A stretch of DNA of 64,000 bases from CAJGBR01 sp045637425 (GTDB taxonomy: Bacteria > Bacteroidota > Bacteroidia > Bacteroidales > Rikenellaceae). Of this stretch, positions 17,925 through 24,832 are shown one piece after another. A program made the translations under genes and the position numbers. Where the stretch lies: contig JAZTZL010000032.1 of the NCBI GenBank assembly GCA_045637425.1, positions 62,001 to 126,000 of the forward strand, in the 5' to 3' direction. The notes beneath the pieces were generated by a model that was given only the letters and a program-made list of their open reading frames with translations, had not been told where the DNA came from and searched no databases. Positions within the stretch are counted from its first letter, which is position 1; every line of letters begins with the position of its first letter.

Positions 17925-19088
17925 TTGTATCCCAATATTCACAACTATCTTGAAGCAATAACAGACAAATATGGTTCGTTCCGTACATTGAAATCGGTCT
18001 TGCTGCCGATAAACGAGTCGGGACGGCCATATATGATTTCAGGGAATTTCTCGGTCATATTCAAAGTGGTGATTGACGACTGCCCCAAGGCACTCAAATG
18101 TTATACCCGCCGCTGTTGCAGTTCCGCCTCAACCGAGAGAATTATTGCAGACTACCTCGCAGAACACCGCTCCAATGACACTCCGTTCGTACAATTCGAA
18201 GTACTTGAGAATGAGTTGTACGTATTTGACGACTATGGCAGAGGAGATTGGTATTCGGTCGTAGTGATGGATTGGATAGAGGGAGAAACATTGGGCTGTG
18301 CAATAAGGCGAGCCTGCAAGACGGGTGACCAATCGCGCATAAGGAGTCTGACTGCGGAGTTCGACCGTATGTCATTGTGGCTGAAGACACACAACTGCGC
18401 ACACGGCGATCTTAAATTCGACAACATCGTGGTAGCTGACTCGGGCAAAATGTTGCTAGTCGATTATGACGGTCTGTTTGTTCCGGGTATCAATGCAAAA
18501 TATTCCTGCGAATTGGGTACGCGCGATTTTCAACACCCACTGCGTGATATGCTCGAATTTGGCGAGCACATTGACGATTACTCGATAGTTGTCATCTCGA
18601 CCACGCTGCACGCAGTAGCCGACTTTCCCGGCTTGTTCGGCGAGGCTGATTGGACTACCACTCCGCTGTTCGATGACCAAACAACCATAGACTACCTCAC
18701 TGAGCAGTGGCTAAACTCGGGCAACACACATCTTGTGCAGTTAGTCGGTTTACTCGACACGCCGACTCCCGAGATTGATGATTTGCCATCACTACTGCGC
18801 AATATGGACACAAAACGAACGCCCATTGGCAAGTTGCAAATGTTTGGTCGGGCGGGCAAATTCGGATATGAAGATTCCGTGGGCGAGGTCATTGCTCCGA
18901 TATTCGATATGGCAGAGGAATTCGTCGGCCAATACGCTTTAGTCCGATTCTCGCGCCGCACACTCATTATCAACACTCAAGGTAAGGTCTGTCTGGATTT
19001 GAGCCAATACAAATATGTAGAGATATATGAAGAAGCAGTTGTACGAGTCAGCTACGACTCCACAAACTGGGAATTCCTGAAAATATAA
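17925..19088 (+). CDS. Serine/threonine protein kinase-like protein (triad member 1)
   Basis: A 387-residue cytosolic protein. The frame uses TTG at 17925; the first ATG is 36 codons in and would cut the glycine-rich loop region, so TTG is preferred. Kinase features, in order: loop SGNFSVIFKV (about 39-48), ATP-lysine in ALKCY (Lys58), catalytic HGDLKFDN (Asp162, Lys164, Asn167), metal-binding Asp180 in VDYDG (for DFG) and an activation-segment-like GTRDFQHP. The key residues for catalysis are kept. After about residue 300 a beta-rich tail (GEVIAPIFDMAEEFVGQYALVRF, INTQGKVCLDL) resembles a WG-type repeat. It is followed at 17 bases by a vWA gene and then a pseudokinase. Substrate unknown. Confidence 0.8.
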   Translation: MYPNIHNYLEAITDKYGSFRTLKSVLLPINESGRPYMISGNFSVIFKVVIDDCPKALKCYTRRCCSSASTERIIADYLAEHRSNDTPFVQFEVLENELYVFDDYGRGDWYSVVVMDWIEGETLGCAIRRACKTGDQSRIRSLTAEFDRMSLWLKTHNCAHGDLKFDNIVVADSGKMLLVDYDGLFVPGINAKYSCELGTRDFQHPLRDMLEFGEHIDDYSIVVISTTLHAVADFPGLFGEADWTTTPLFDDQTTIDYLTEQWLNSGNTHLVQLVGLLDTPTPEIDDLPSLLRNMDTKRTPIGKLQMFGRAGKFGYEDSVGEVIAPIFDMAEEFVGQYALVRFSRRTLIINTQGKVCLDLSQYKYVEIYEEAVVRVSYDSTNWEFLKI

Positions 19089-19105
19089 AGCTAACCAATC
19101 AAACT

Positions 19106-19978
19106 ATGAATAAAGATAGAGGTACTTGTCGTAGGATTACTACGAAAACCCCTGCGGTATTTCTATTTATGTTAGATTTGTCGGGCTCGATGCTTGAGCA
19201 GATAAGATTCAACGGAAAGCTGAAGTCAAAATCCGAAGTGCTGTCCATAATGATGAATCGCATTTTGGGCGAGATACTCAATCGGTCACTACGCGAAAAT
19301 GGTTACAGAGATTATTTCCGAATTGCAGTCTTCGGTTACTATGACAATAATGTAGTCCAACTCTTGGGCGATAAACCCGATTGCGAATTCCTCACACCTG
19401 CTCAGATTGACGCACTCGAAACAGATACAATCCATTACGAAGTTCCGCGCCTACTGCCCGACGGCCGCAACTATGTATCCACGCTCTCACAGCGCAGCTG
19501 GATAAAACCTCGCGCCGAGGGTAGCACTCCGATGTTGTTGGCACTGAACGAAGCGGCTCGCCTTATCCACTCGGAGTTGGGAAATGCACAGTCTGGCACA
19601 CTGCCGCCTATGGTATTTAACATTACCGATGGCGAGAGTTCAGATGGTTCAGCGCTGGAGTTGCTTGCTGCAGCACAGAAAATCAAGACATTGAGAACCG
19701 AGCAAGGCGAAGTAACGTTGATGAACATTCACATCAGTTCCGACTCGGAGAGTGAATCGATACTCTTTCCGACGGACAAACGTGCATTCAACAACAACCG
19801 TTACGCCGAGTTGCTGTACGATATGTCGAGTTCGATGCCCGAGTGCTACAATCGAGATATCGCACAGATGAAGGGTTGCACTCCTGATACGCAATTCCGT
19901 GCGATGAGTTTTAACGCATCAATTTTTGAATTGTTCCAGATGCTGAGCATCGGGACAATCAGTTCCACATTTATTTGA
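19106..19978 (+). CDS. vWA (MIDAS) domain protein (triad member 2)
   Basis: A 290-residue soluble protein almost wholly made of a von Willebrand factor A domain. The metal-ion site is complete: FMLDLSGSM (Asp24, Ser26, Ser28), a threonine in EGSTPMLLALNEAARL and the third-loop aspartate in FNITDGESSD. No signal peptide is present, so it acts in the cytoplasm. It resembles TerY-type vWA proteins, which in known systems travel with a protein kinase and a PP2C phosphatase. Here it lies between a kinase-like and a pseudokinase gene, overlapping the latter by 4 bases (TTGA). It probably binds a partner through the metal site. No phosphatase is encoded nearby. Confidence 0.85.
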   Translation: MNKDRGTCRRITTKTPAVFLFMLDLSGSMLEQIRFNGKLKSKSEVLSIMMNRILGEILNRSLRENGYRDYFRIAVFGYYDNNVVQLLGDKPDCEFLTPAQIDALETDTIHYEVPRLLPDGRNYVSTLSQRSWIKPRAEGSTPMLLALNEAARLIHSELGNAQSGTLPPMVFNITDGESSDGSALELLAAAQKIKTLRTEQGEVTLMNIHISSDSESESILFPTDKRAFNNNRYAELLYDMSSSMPECYNRDIAQMKGCTPDTQFRAMSFNASIFELFQMLSIGTISSTFI

Positions 19979-21327
19979 CAACTGCCCCCAAAGTTCCAAA
20001 GATGAAGATTTCGACTAATGATATTATAGATTCGCTAAAGTCTGTATCCGGTTCGTTGCATCGGCTCGTGGGAATCAAAACCTGCGACTCTACAGGCAAT
20101 CCGACCATAATTTCGTGCGAAGATAATGCCATAAACTTCAGAGTATCACGAGCAAAAACATTTTATAAAATGTCTGTTCAGCTTGTCAACGACGGAGAGA
20201 TTCTGTCGCAATGTAAAAATCGTGCGACACAGCTATCTGCACTCGACTGCCCAGCCCTTGTCGAATATGAATTTCATCACGATGAGTTGGCAGTTTCGAC
20301 CATTGATGGCTGCTGTATAAATTGCAGTTTCACACTCGAACAAATTCCCACAGGCGAAAGTCTGAAACATTGGTTCGAGCAGGAGATTCACACTTCGGAC
20401 CAGATGCTCGAATTGGCTGACCGTCTGATTGAGACTGCCGATATTATATCTGCCGCAGGCATTTACCACAGTAACATCAAGCCGCAAAATATTATCATTC
20501 AACCTGATGGCATAATAAAACTAACAGATTACCGAAATCTATGCCACAGCAATAATGCGAACAAAAATAGCGACTGCAAAGTCCTCGCGGCATTGGCAAT
20601 CGTTGCAATACTCACTGCAAAGGGTATTCTTGCACCTGAAGTGGACAACTCTCTGGAGTCAATGACCAAATTGAAACGAGCACTCGAATCGGCCTGCTCA
20701 CGACAGGCCATAAGCCAAGAGCTATACGAGCAAATAGAAAATATCCTCAGCACTGGTAACACAGCACAAATTTCTGAATTAAAAGGCATTATACACAACC
20801 GCACTCGTCGTACCAAACGCACATACGAGATGGTAGGCGACTACCGCGAAGATGTCGCCGTAGCCAAACGCAAAGGCCTCTATGGATACATCGACCGAGA
20901 GGGCAATGCACTGACGGAGTTCAAATATACTATGGCAGATGACATCTACGAGGGTTATGCCGTAGTCGGCATCAACAACAAGTTAGGCATAATCCACAAG
21001 AGCGGCAAAGAGATACTCGCAGCAGAATATGACGATGTATTATCGCCGGCTGAATGCGGAATGGTAGCATACAGACAGGGCTACAAGTGGAACCTGTTCA
21101 CACTCTCGGGCAAAAAAATTGGCAACGACTTCGACTCGGTGATGAAATACACCACCGGCATAGTACAAGTTTCAAAATCGCAATTGTGGGGTTTGGTTGA
21201 TTACCGAGGAGATATTCTGGTACCGTTTATTTATGATGACATTCAACGGATTTCAGATTCAGAATGTCGATTATACCACGATGGGCACTCTCTGATTTGG
21301 CGCTTCAAACACAACAAAGACATCTGA
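19975..21327 (+). CDS. Pseudokinase with C-terminal WG repeats (triad member 3)
   Basis: A 450-residue soluble protein if it starts at the TTG (19975) that overlaps the upstream stop; an in-frame ATG at 20002 would remove nine residues. Residues about 50-260 follow a protein kinase fold, but the catalytic loop reads YHSNIKPQN (Asn167 where Asp is required) and the DFG position reads TDYRN. No glycine-rich loop is visible. It therefore looks catalytically dead. Residues about 280-445 are repeats of the WG/KWG type (KRKGLYGYIDREGNAL, NNKLGIIHKSGKEI, KSQLWGLVDYRGDIL) separated by YDDV/YDDI elements. The likely role is scaffold or regulator of the upstream kinase and vWA protein; this is inference. 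No T-rich terminator follows, only a nested hairpin. Confidence 0.8.
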   Translation: MTTAPKVPKMKISTNDIIDSLKSVSGSLHRLVGIKTCDSTGNPTIISCEDNAINFRVSRAKTFYKMSVQLVNDGEILSQCKNRATQLSALDCPALVEYEFHHDELAVSTIDGCCINCSFTLEQIPTGESLKHWFEQEIHTSDQMLELADRLIETADIISAAGIYHSNIKPQNIIIQPDGIIKLTDYRNLCHSNNANKNSDCKVLAALAIVAILTAKGILAPEVDNSLESMTKLKRALESACSRQAISQELYEQIENILSTGNTAQISELKGIIHNRTRRTKRTYEMVGDYREDVAVAKRKGLYGYIDREGNALTEFKYTMADDIYEGYAVVGINNKLGIIHKSGKEILAAEYDDVLSPAECGMVAYRQGYKWNLFTLSGKKIGNDFDSVMKYTTGIVQVSKSQLWGLVDYRGDILVPFIYDDIQRISDSECRLYHDGHSLIWRFKHNKDI

Positions 21328-21382
21328 CAAGTTCTTTTTTCACACCATTGACAACCAGACTGGTTGTAACCATCAGAACTTG
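21328..21382 (+). other. Nested inverted repeats after the kinase triad
   Basis: CAAGTTCT (21328-21335) pairs with AGAACTTG (21375-21382), enclosing ACAACCA-GAC-TGGTTGT (21351-21367). Both pairings are perfect. There is no T-run after it, so it is not a classic intrinsic terminator. The remaining 21383-21517 holds one more small hairpin (ACACAAA/TTTGTGT near 21475) and no gene. Confidence 0.5.
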
Positions 21383-21517
21383 CGTCAGAATCTTATATTT
21401 CTGTATCTAATTGACACACTACACACCAGCCAAGGCTGCTTGGGGGCGTAGCAACCCTGAATTACACAAACACATAATTTGTGTCCCCAATTTGTCAGTT
21501 ACAATTTTTATCGCAAT

Positions 21518-21862
21518 CTACAACTTGTCGAACTCTTCATCAATCGACATTGCAGACTCCTCTACTGAGTGTGATTCAAAAAATTCGGGTTTGTGGACCT
21601 TAATGTAGTTCACAACCTCTTCGAGTCCGTTGTGGAACTTTTCGAAATCCTCCTTGTAGAGATAAATTTTGTGCTTGTCATACGAAGTCGAACCATCTTT
21701 ACCAAGTTTTCTACGACTTTCGGTGATTGTGAGATAGTAGTCACCTCCGCGAGTAGATTTCACATCAAAAAAATAGGTACGATGCCCAGCACGGACAGAT
21801 TTTGAATAAACCTCTTCAGATGCTTCAGCTTCAACGTTTCGAGAAAAATCAAATGTATTCAT
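21518..21862 (-). CDS. PUR-domain (DUF3276) nucleic-acid-binding protein
   Basis: A 114-residue protein of the bacterial PUR family (DUF3276), related to eukaryotic Pur-alpha and to Borrelia BpuR, which bind single-stranded nucleic acid. The PUR repeat is recognisable: EEVYSKSVRAGHRTYFFDVKST followed by DYYLTITESRR and an amphipathic helix KEDFEKFHNGLEEVVNYIK. An acidic tail (VEESAMSIDEEFDKL) ends the protein. It is alone on the minus strand between two plus-strand operons. A strong promoter (22164-22195) lies about 300 bases upstream, with an intrinsic terminator in between. Confidence 0.88.
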   Translation of the reverse strand: MNTFDFSRNVEAEASEEVYSKSVRAGHRTYFFDVKSTRGGDYYLTITESRRKLGKDGSTSYDKHKIYLYKEDFEKFHNGLEEVVNYIKVHKPEFFESHSVEESAMSIDEEFDKL

Positions 21863-22074
21863 TTATCATTCGCTATGTTTTAAGATTTTCAATGCCAAAT
21901 ATATACAAAATATTTTAAAAACACACAATATATCCAAAAAAATATTCAATTTTTTCTAATTTTAATATCAGAAAATACTCACAATGTTAAATTTAATACA
22001 TTCAAAAGATAATAATCATAGCAAAAAATAGTGTGCTGAGGTGAAAATTTTTCAGCATTTTCATCACTACCAAC

Positions 22075-22107
22075 AAAAAATGGGTCCCGTCTTTTTCAGG
22101 CGGGACC
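22075..22107 (-). terminator. Strong intrinsic terminator between a minus promoter and the PUR gene
   Basis: GGTCCCGTC (22083-22091) pairs over nine positions with GGCGGGACC (22099-22107). On the minus strand the stem is followed by CA and six T (22075-22080). Confidence 0.8.
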
Positions 22108-22157
22108 TCATTTAGTTTTTGTTTTACTAAATATAAGAATATAAGACCTCTTGAATA
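22075..22157 (-). ncRNA. Candidate small RNA or attenuated leader (~80 nt)
   Basis: A transcript starting about 7 bases after the -7 element (near 22157) and stopping at the 22083-22107 hairpin would be about 80 nt. It contains a second small hairpin (TTTAGT/ACTAAA) just before the terminator and no convincing ORF. A weaker promoter-like stretch (minus strand, about 22003-22011) could serve the PUR gene separately. The remainder of the 503-base gap (21863-22365) is AT-rich. Confidence 0.45.
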
Positions 22158-22163
22158 CGGGTA

Positions 22164-22195
22164 CAAAATTAGTCTATTTCGCAGCCATATTCAAA
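22164..22195 (-). promoter_or_regulatory. Consensus minus-strand promoter upstream of the PUR gene
   Basis: The minus strand reads TTTG (22192-22195), 20 bases, then TAATTTTG (22164-22171), matching the Bacteroidetes consensus in both sequence and spacing. Confidence 0.75.
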
Positions 22196-22328
22196 TATAA
22201 TAGACCAACACACTTTTTTCGTAGACAAACACTCCCCTGAAGCCCACCATAGAGTGGTTGCCGCAAACTAAGTTGAAAATAATGTCAATAAAAAAGGGGA
22301 ATTATGGTATAATTTCCGATAAAACTTG

Positions 22329-22336
22329 TACCTTTG
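22329..22336 (+). promoter_or_regulatory. -7 element for gcvT
   Basis: TACCTTTG, a perfect TAnnTTTG match, 30 bases before the gcvT ATG. No glycine-riboswitch core was seen upstream. Confidence 0.6.
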
Positions 22337-22365
22337 CACCAAACTGAAAATTAATTTTTAGAAAT

Positions 22366-23475
22366 ATGAAAACTACTCCGTTTACTAACTATCACATTGA
22401 AGCTGGCGCCAAAATGGCTGAATTTGCTGGCTACAATATGCCTATCGAATTCTCAGGCATCACTGATGAACACACAACAGTTCGCGAAGCTGCAGGTGTA
22501 TTTGACGTTAGCCATATGGGCGAAGTTTGGGTTAAAGGTCCTAAGGCTTTGGAACTGCTCCAAAAAATCACAACTAACGACGTAGCTGCATTGTACGACG
22601 GTAAGGTACAATACACTTGTATGCCTAACGGTCAAGGCGGTATCGTTGACGACTTGTTGGTTTACCGTTTTGATGCAGAAACTTATCTGTTGGTAATCAA
22701 CGCTGCAAACATTGACAAAGACTGGGCTTGGATCAGCAAACACGGTCAAGAAATGGGTATGCAAGTTGGTAAAGACAAAGAACTTTATAACGCATCTGAC
22801 GATGTAGCTCAATTGGCTATCCAAGGTCCGTTGGCTATGAAACTCGTTCAAAAGATGTGTAACCAACCGGTTGAAGATATGGAATACTACACATTCTGCG
22901 TAACTGAAGTTGGTGGCGTTAAAGATGCTATCCTCTCTATCACAGGTTACACAGGTGCTGGTGGTTGCGAAATCTACATTCCGAAGGAAGACGCTGCTAC
23001 ATTGTGGAACGCTATGTGGGAAGCTGGTAAAGAATTCGGTTTGAAGAACATCGGTTTGGGCGCACGCGACACTTTGCGTCTTGAAATGGGCTTCTGCCTC
23101 TACGGTAACGATATCGACGATACTACTTCTCCTATCGAAGCTGGTTTGGGTTGGATTACTAAGTTCGTTGACAACAAACCATTCATCGACAGAGAAAAGA
23201 TGGAACAACTCAAAGCTGAAGGCGTTAAACGTAAACTCGTTGGCTTTGAAATGATCGACAGAGGTATTCCTCGTCACGGCTACGAAATCGCTGATAACGA
23301 AGGTAACATCATCGGTCACGTTACATCAGGTACAATGTCTCCGTCTATGAAGAAGGCTGTAGGTTTGGCTTACGTAGCAACTCCGTTCTCAAAGACTGGT
23401 AGCGAAATCAACATCGTAGTTCGTGGTAAACAACTGAAAGCTCAAGTTGTTAGACCTCCGTTCTACAAGAAATAA
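22366..23475 (+). CDS. gcvT: Aminomethyltransferase (glycine cleavage T protein)
   Basis: GcvT moves the aminomethyl group from H-protein-bound intermediate to tetrahydrofolate, releasing ammonia, in the glycine cleavage system. The 369-residue product shows [52 protein letters not shown] and [22 protein letters not shown], in family order, with the C-terminal barrel domain ([21 protein letters not shown]). Codons are strongly biased to GGT, GCT, GTT and AAC, unlike most neighbours, suggesting high expression. The gene is monocistronic between a good promoter and a terminator; gcvH and gcvP are not in the window. Confidence 0.97.
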   Translation: MKTTPFTNYHIEAGAKMAEFAGYNMPIEFSGITDEHTTVREAAGVFDVSHMGEVWVKGPKALELLQKITTNDVAALYDGKVQYTCMPNGQGGIVDDLLVYRFDAETYLLVINAANIDKDWAWISKHGQEMGMQVGKDKELYNASDDVAQLAIQGPLAMKLVQKMCNQPVEDMEYYTFCVTEVGGVKDAILSITGYTGAGGCEIYIPKEDAATLWNAMWEAGKEFGLKNIGLGARDTLRLEMGFCLYGNDIDDTTSPIEAGLGWITKFVDNKPFIDREKMEQLKAEGVKRKLVGFEMIDRGIPRHGYEIADNEGNIIGHVTSGTMSPSMKKAVGLAYVATPFSKTGSEINIVVRGKQLKAQVVRPPFYKK

Positions 23476-23491
23476 TTTGAAACAAAACCAT

Positions 23492-23520
23492 AAAGAACAG
23501 CCCGTTACGGACTGTTCTTT
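23492..23520 (+). terminator. Terminator of gcvT
   Basis: AAAGAACAG and CTGTTCTTT pair around an inner CCG/CGG with a TTA loop, ending in T-rich sequence. Confidence 0.8.
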
Positions 23521-23540
23521 ATAATTAAAAAACTTGAAAG

Positions 23541-23951
23541 ATGAAAAAATTTTCACTCGTAGCGCTCTTCGCAGCAGCTGTAGTTGTATTGTGCTCATTC
23601 GCTCAACCACAACAACAAAGAATCAACATTCAGATTCCTCCGACCGGTTTCCCGGTAGCAGTTCAACAACTTCCTGCTAACGCATTTCCTAAGTCATTGG
23701 TCTTGTTTATGGCAATCGACCTGAAGAACAAAATCTCTCCAGATGGCGTAGAAGTTGAATTGAAAGGCAAAGATTTTTCTGAAAAAATCCAATTGGTTGC
23801 TGGGAAAGGTGCACAAAAACAATTCCAACAATTGCCACAAGACTCTGTTGAAATCACTGTAACAAAGGCTGGTTACAAGACTATTAAGGGCAAAATCCTG
23901 CTTAAGGAAGGTCCTGCTGCAGTTTCAATCAGACTCGACAAGGCTGAATAA
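23541..23951 (+). CDS. Small secreted protein of unknown function
   Basis: A 136-residue protein with a clear Sec signal (MKKFSLVALFAAAVVVLCSFAQP), cleaved after about residue 21, so it is periplasmic or surface-exposed. The mature part begins QQQRINIQIPP and is beta-rich. Its second half (VEVELKGKDFSEKIQLV, VEITVTKAGYKTIKGKILL) resembles the PEGA / peptidase-regulatory-like small beta-sandwich ('A-G-Y-K-T' signature), but it is too short for a confident call. It uses the same high-expression codons as gcvT, and has terminators before and after it. Confidence 0.65.
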   Translation: MKKFSLVALFAAAVVVLCSFAQPQQQRINIQIPPTGFPVAVQQLPANAFPKSLVLFMAIDLKNKISPDGVEVELKGKDFSEKIQLVAGKGAQKQFQQLPQDSVEITVTKAGYKTIKGKILLKEGPAAVSIRLDKAE

Positions 23952-23984
23952 CACAGAACATTTTTGTTGTTTTCATAACCGTTC

Positions 23985-24025
23985 CACCCGTTCAGGACTC
24001 AGGTTCAGACGGGTGGTTTTATTTG
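23985..24025 (+). terminator. Terminator of the small secreted protein gene
   Basis: CCACCCGT (23985-23992) pairs with ACGGGTGG (24010-24017), followed by TTTTATTT. Confidence 0.75.
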
Positions 24026-24085
24026 ATGTAAAGGTATTTTCGAGAAAAAACTGAAAAAATTTTTCATTATTCGAAAAAAGATTCT

Positions 24086-24093
24086 TACCTTTG
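24086..24093 (+). promoter_or_regulatory. -7 element for rplS
   Basis: TACCTTTG, a perfect consensus match, 81 bases before the preferred rplS start. Confidence 0.6.
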
Positions 24094-24174
24094 CAGCCTA
24101 AATCGGTGGAAGGAATCTCTTATGAAGCCAAATGAATGCTCGTAATATTCCCCACGTTAAATAACTTACTAGAA

Positions 24175-24537
24175 ATGAACGAACTCATTAAAATCGCTCA
24201 GGACGCATTCTGGGAAAAGAAAGAGGTGCCCAACTTCAAAAGTGGTGACACCATCACGGTTACTTACAAAATCGTGGAAGGTAACAAGGAACGTCTTCAA
24301 AGTTTCCGCGGTATCGTAATCCAACGCAAAGGTGCTGGTATTACTCAAACATTCACTATCCGCAAAATCTCTGATGGCGTAGGTGTTGAACGTATCTTCC
24401 CGCTTTACTCACCGCACATCGAAAGCATCGAAGTGAACAAAGTCGGTATCGTTAGACGCGCTAGAATTTACTATCTGCGTCAACTGACTGGTAAGAAAGC
24501 TAAGATTAAAGAAAAGAAAGTTGCCGTTAAAAAGTAG
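24175..24537 (+). CDS. rplS: 50S ribosomal protein L19
   Basis: L19 sits at the 30S-50S interface of the ribosome. The product is 120 residues from the ATG at 24175 ([16 protein letters not shown]). An upstream in-frame ATG at 24136 would add 13 residues not seen in the family, so it is rejected. Family motifs are [56 protein letters not shown] and [13 protein letters not shown] lysine-rich tail follows. The gene is monocistronic; trmD and rimM, partners in other bacteria, are absent here. Confidence 0.97.
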   Translation: MNELIKIAQDAFWEKKEVPNFKSGDTITVTYKIVEGNKERLQSFRGIVIQRKGAGITQTFTIRKISDGVGVERIFPLYSPHIESIEVNKVGIVRRARIYYLRQLTGKKAKIKEKKVAVKK

Positions 24538-24570
24538 TTAAAACTGCTTTTTAGTAACAAGAAGTAAAAA

Positions 24571-24607
24571 ACATTCTGTCCGAAACCCGAACAGAATGTT
24601 TTTTTTT
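24571..24607 (+). terminator. Terminator of rplS
   Basis: ACATTCTGT (24571-24579) pairs with ACAGAATGT (24591-24599), followed by eight T. Confidence 0.85.
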
Positions 24608-24625
24608 GCAAAATAGCAAAAGTTA

Positions 24626-24657
24626 TTTGCATATTTACTAGCATTATTCTATCTTTG
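24626..24657 (+). promoter_or_regulatory. Consensus promoter upstream of the Na/Pi cotransporter
   Basis: TTTG (24626-24629), 20 bases, TATCTTTG (24650-24657): a full match to the Bacteroidetes promoter consensus. Confidence 0.75.
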
Positions 24658-24663
24658 CAACGA

Positions 24664-24792
24664 ATATGAGAGGTGTTTTTCAAATATCACAATGTCATAA
24701 ACGGCTCTGTCAGGTCGGTTTTGTTTCTGCGCTCTCAAATTTCAAATATTATAATACGTTATGCTGTGCCCTATTCTGCGAGGGCATTTTTT
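24664..24792 (+). ncRNA. Candidate small RNA or attenuator leader (~130 nt)
   Basis: Between the promoter at 24626-24657 and the terminator-like hairpin at 24767-24792 lie about 100 bases with possible pairing of GAGAG (about 24668) with CTCTC (about 24733). A 63-codon frame runs through it, but its codon use is not gene-like. No known RNA family was recognised; SRP RNA was considered and excluded because the GGAA tetraloop and asymmetric loop are missing. Confidence 0.4.
24767..24792 (+). terminator. Leader terminator-like hairpin before the Na/Pi cotransporter
   Basis: TGCCCT (24767-24772) pairs with AGGGCA (24781-24786), followed at once by six T. It lies 41 bases before the ATG of the transporter gene. 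Confidence 0.6.
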
Positions 24793-24832
24793 GTTTCCCA
24801 AAAATAACAAACAAAAATAAATTTATCAACCT

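Noticed and set aside
21411..21608. 65-codon plus-strand open frame
   Set aside because: It overlaps the PUR gene on the other strand and shows no coding character.
22201..22365. Possible glycine riboswitch upstream of gcvT
   Set aside because: No paired glycine-aptamer core was found; only a small CCAC/GTGG hairpin is present.
24136..24174. Upstream start for rplS
   Set aside because: The additional 13 residues do not fit the L19 family start; the ATG at 24175 begins the conserved MNELIK segment.
24664..24792. Possible SRP RNA
   Set aside because: CTGTCAGGTC resembles part of SRP RNA, but the GGAA tetraloop and the AGCA internal loop are missing.
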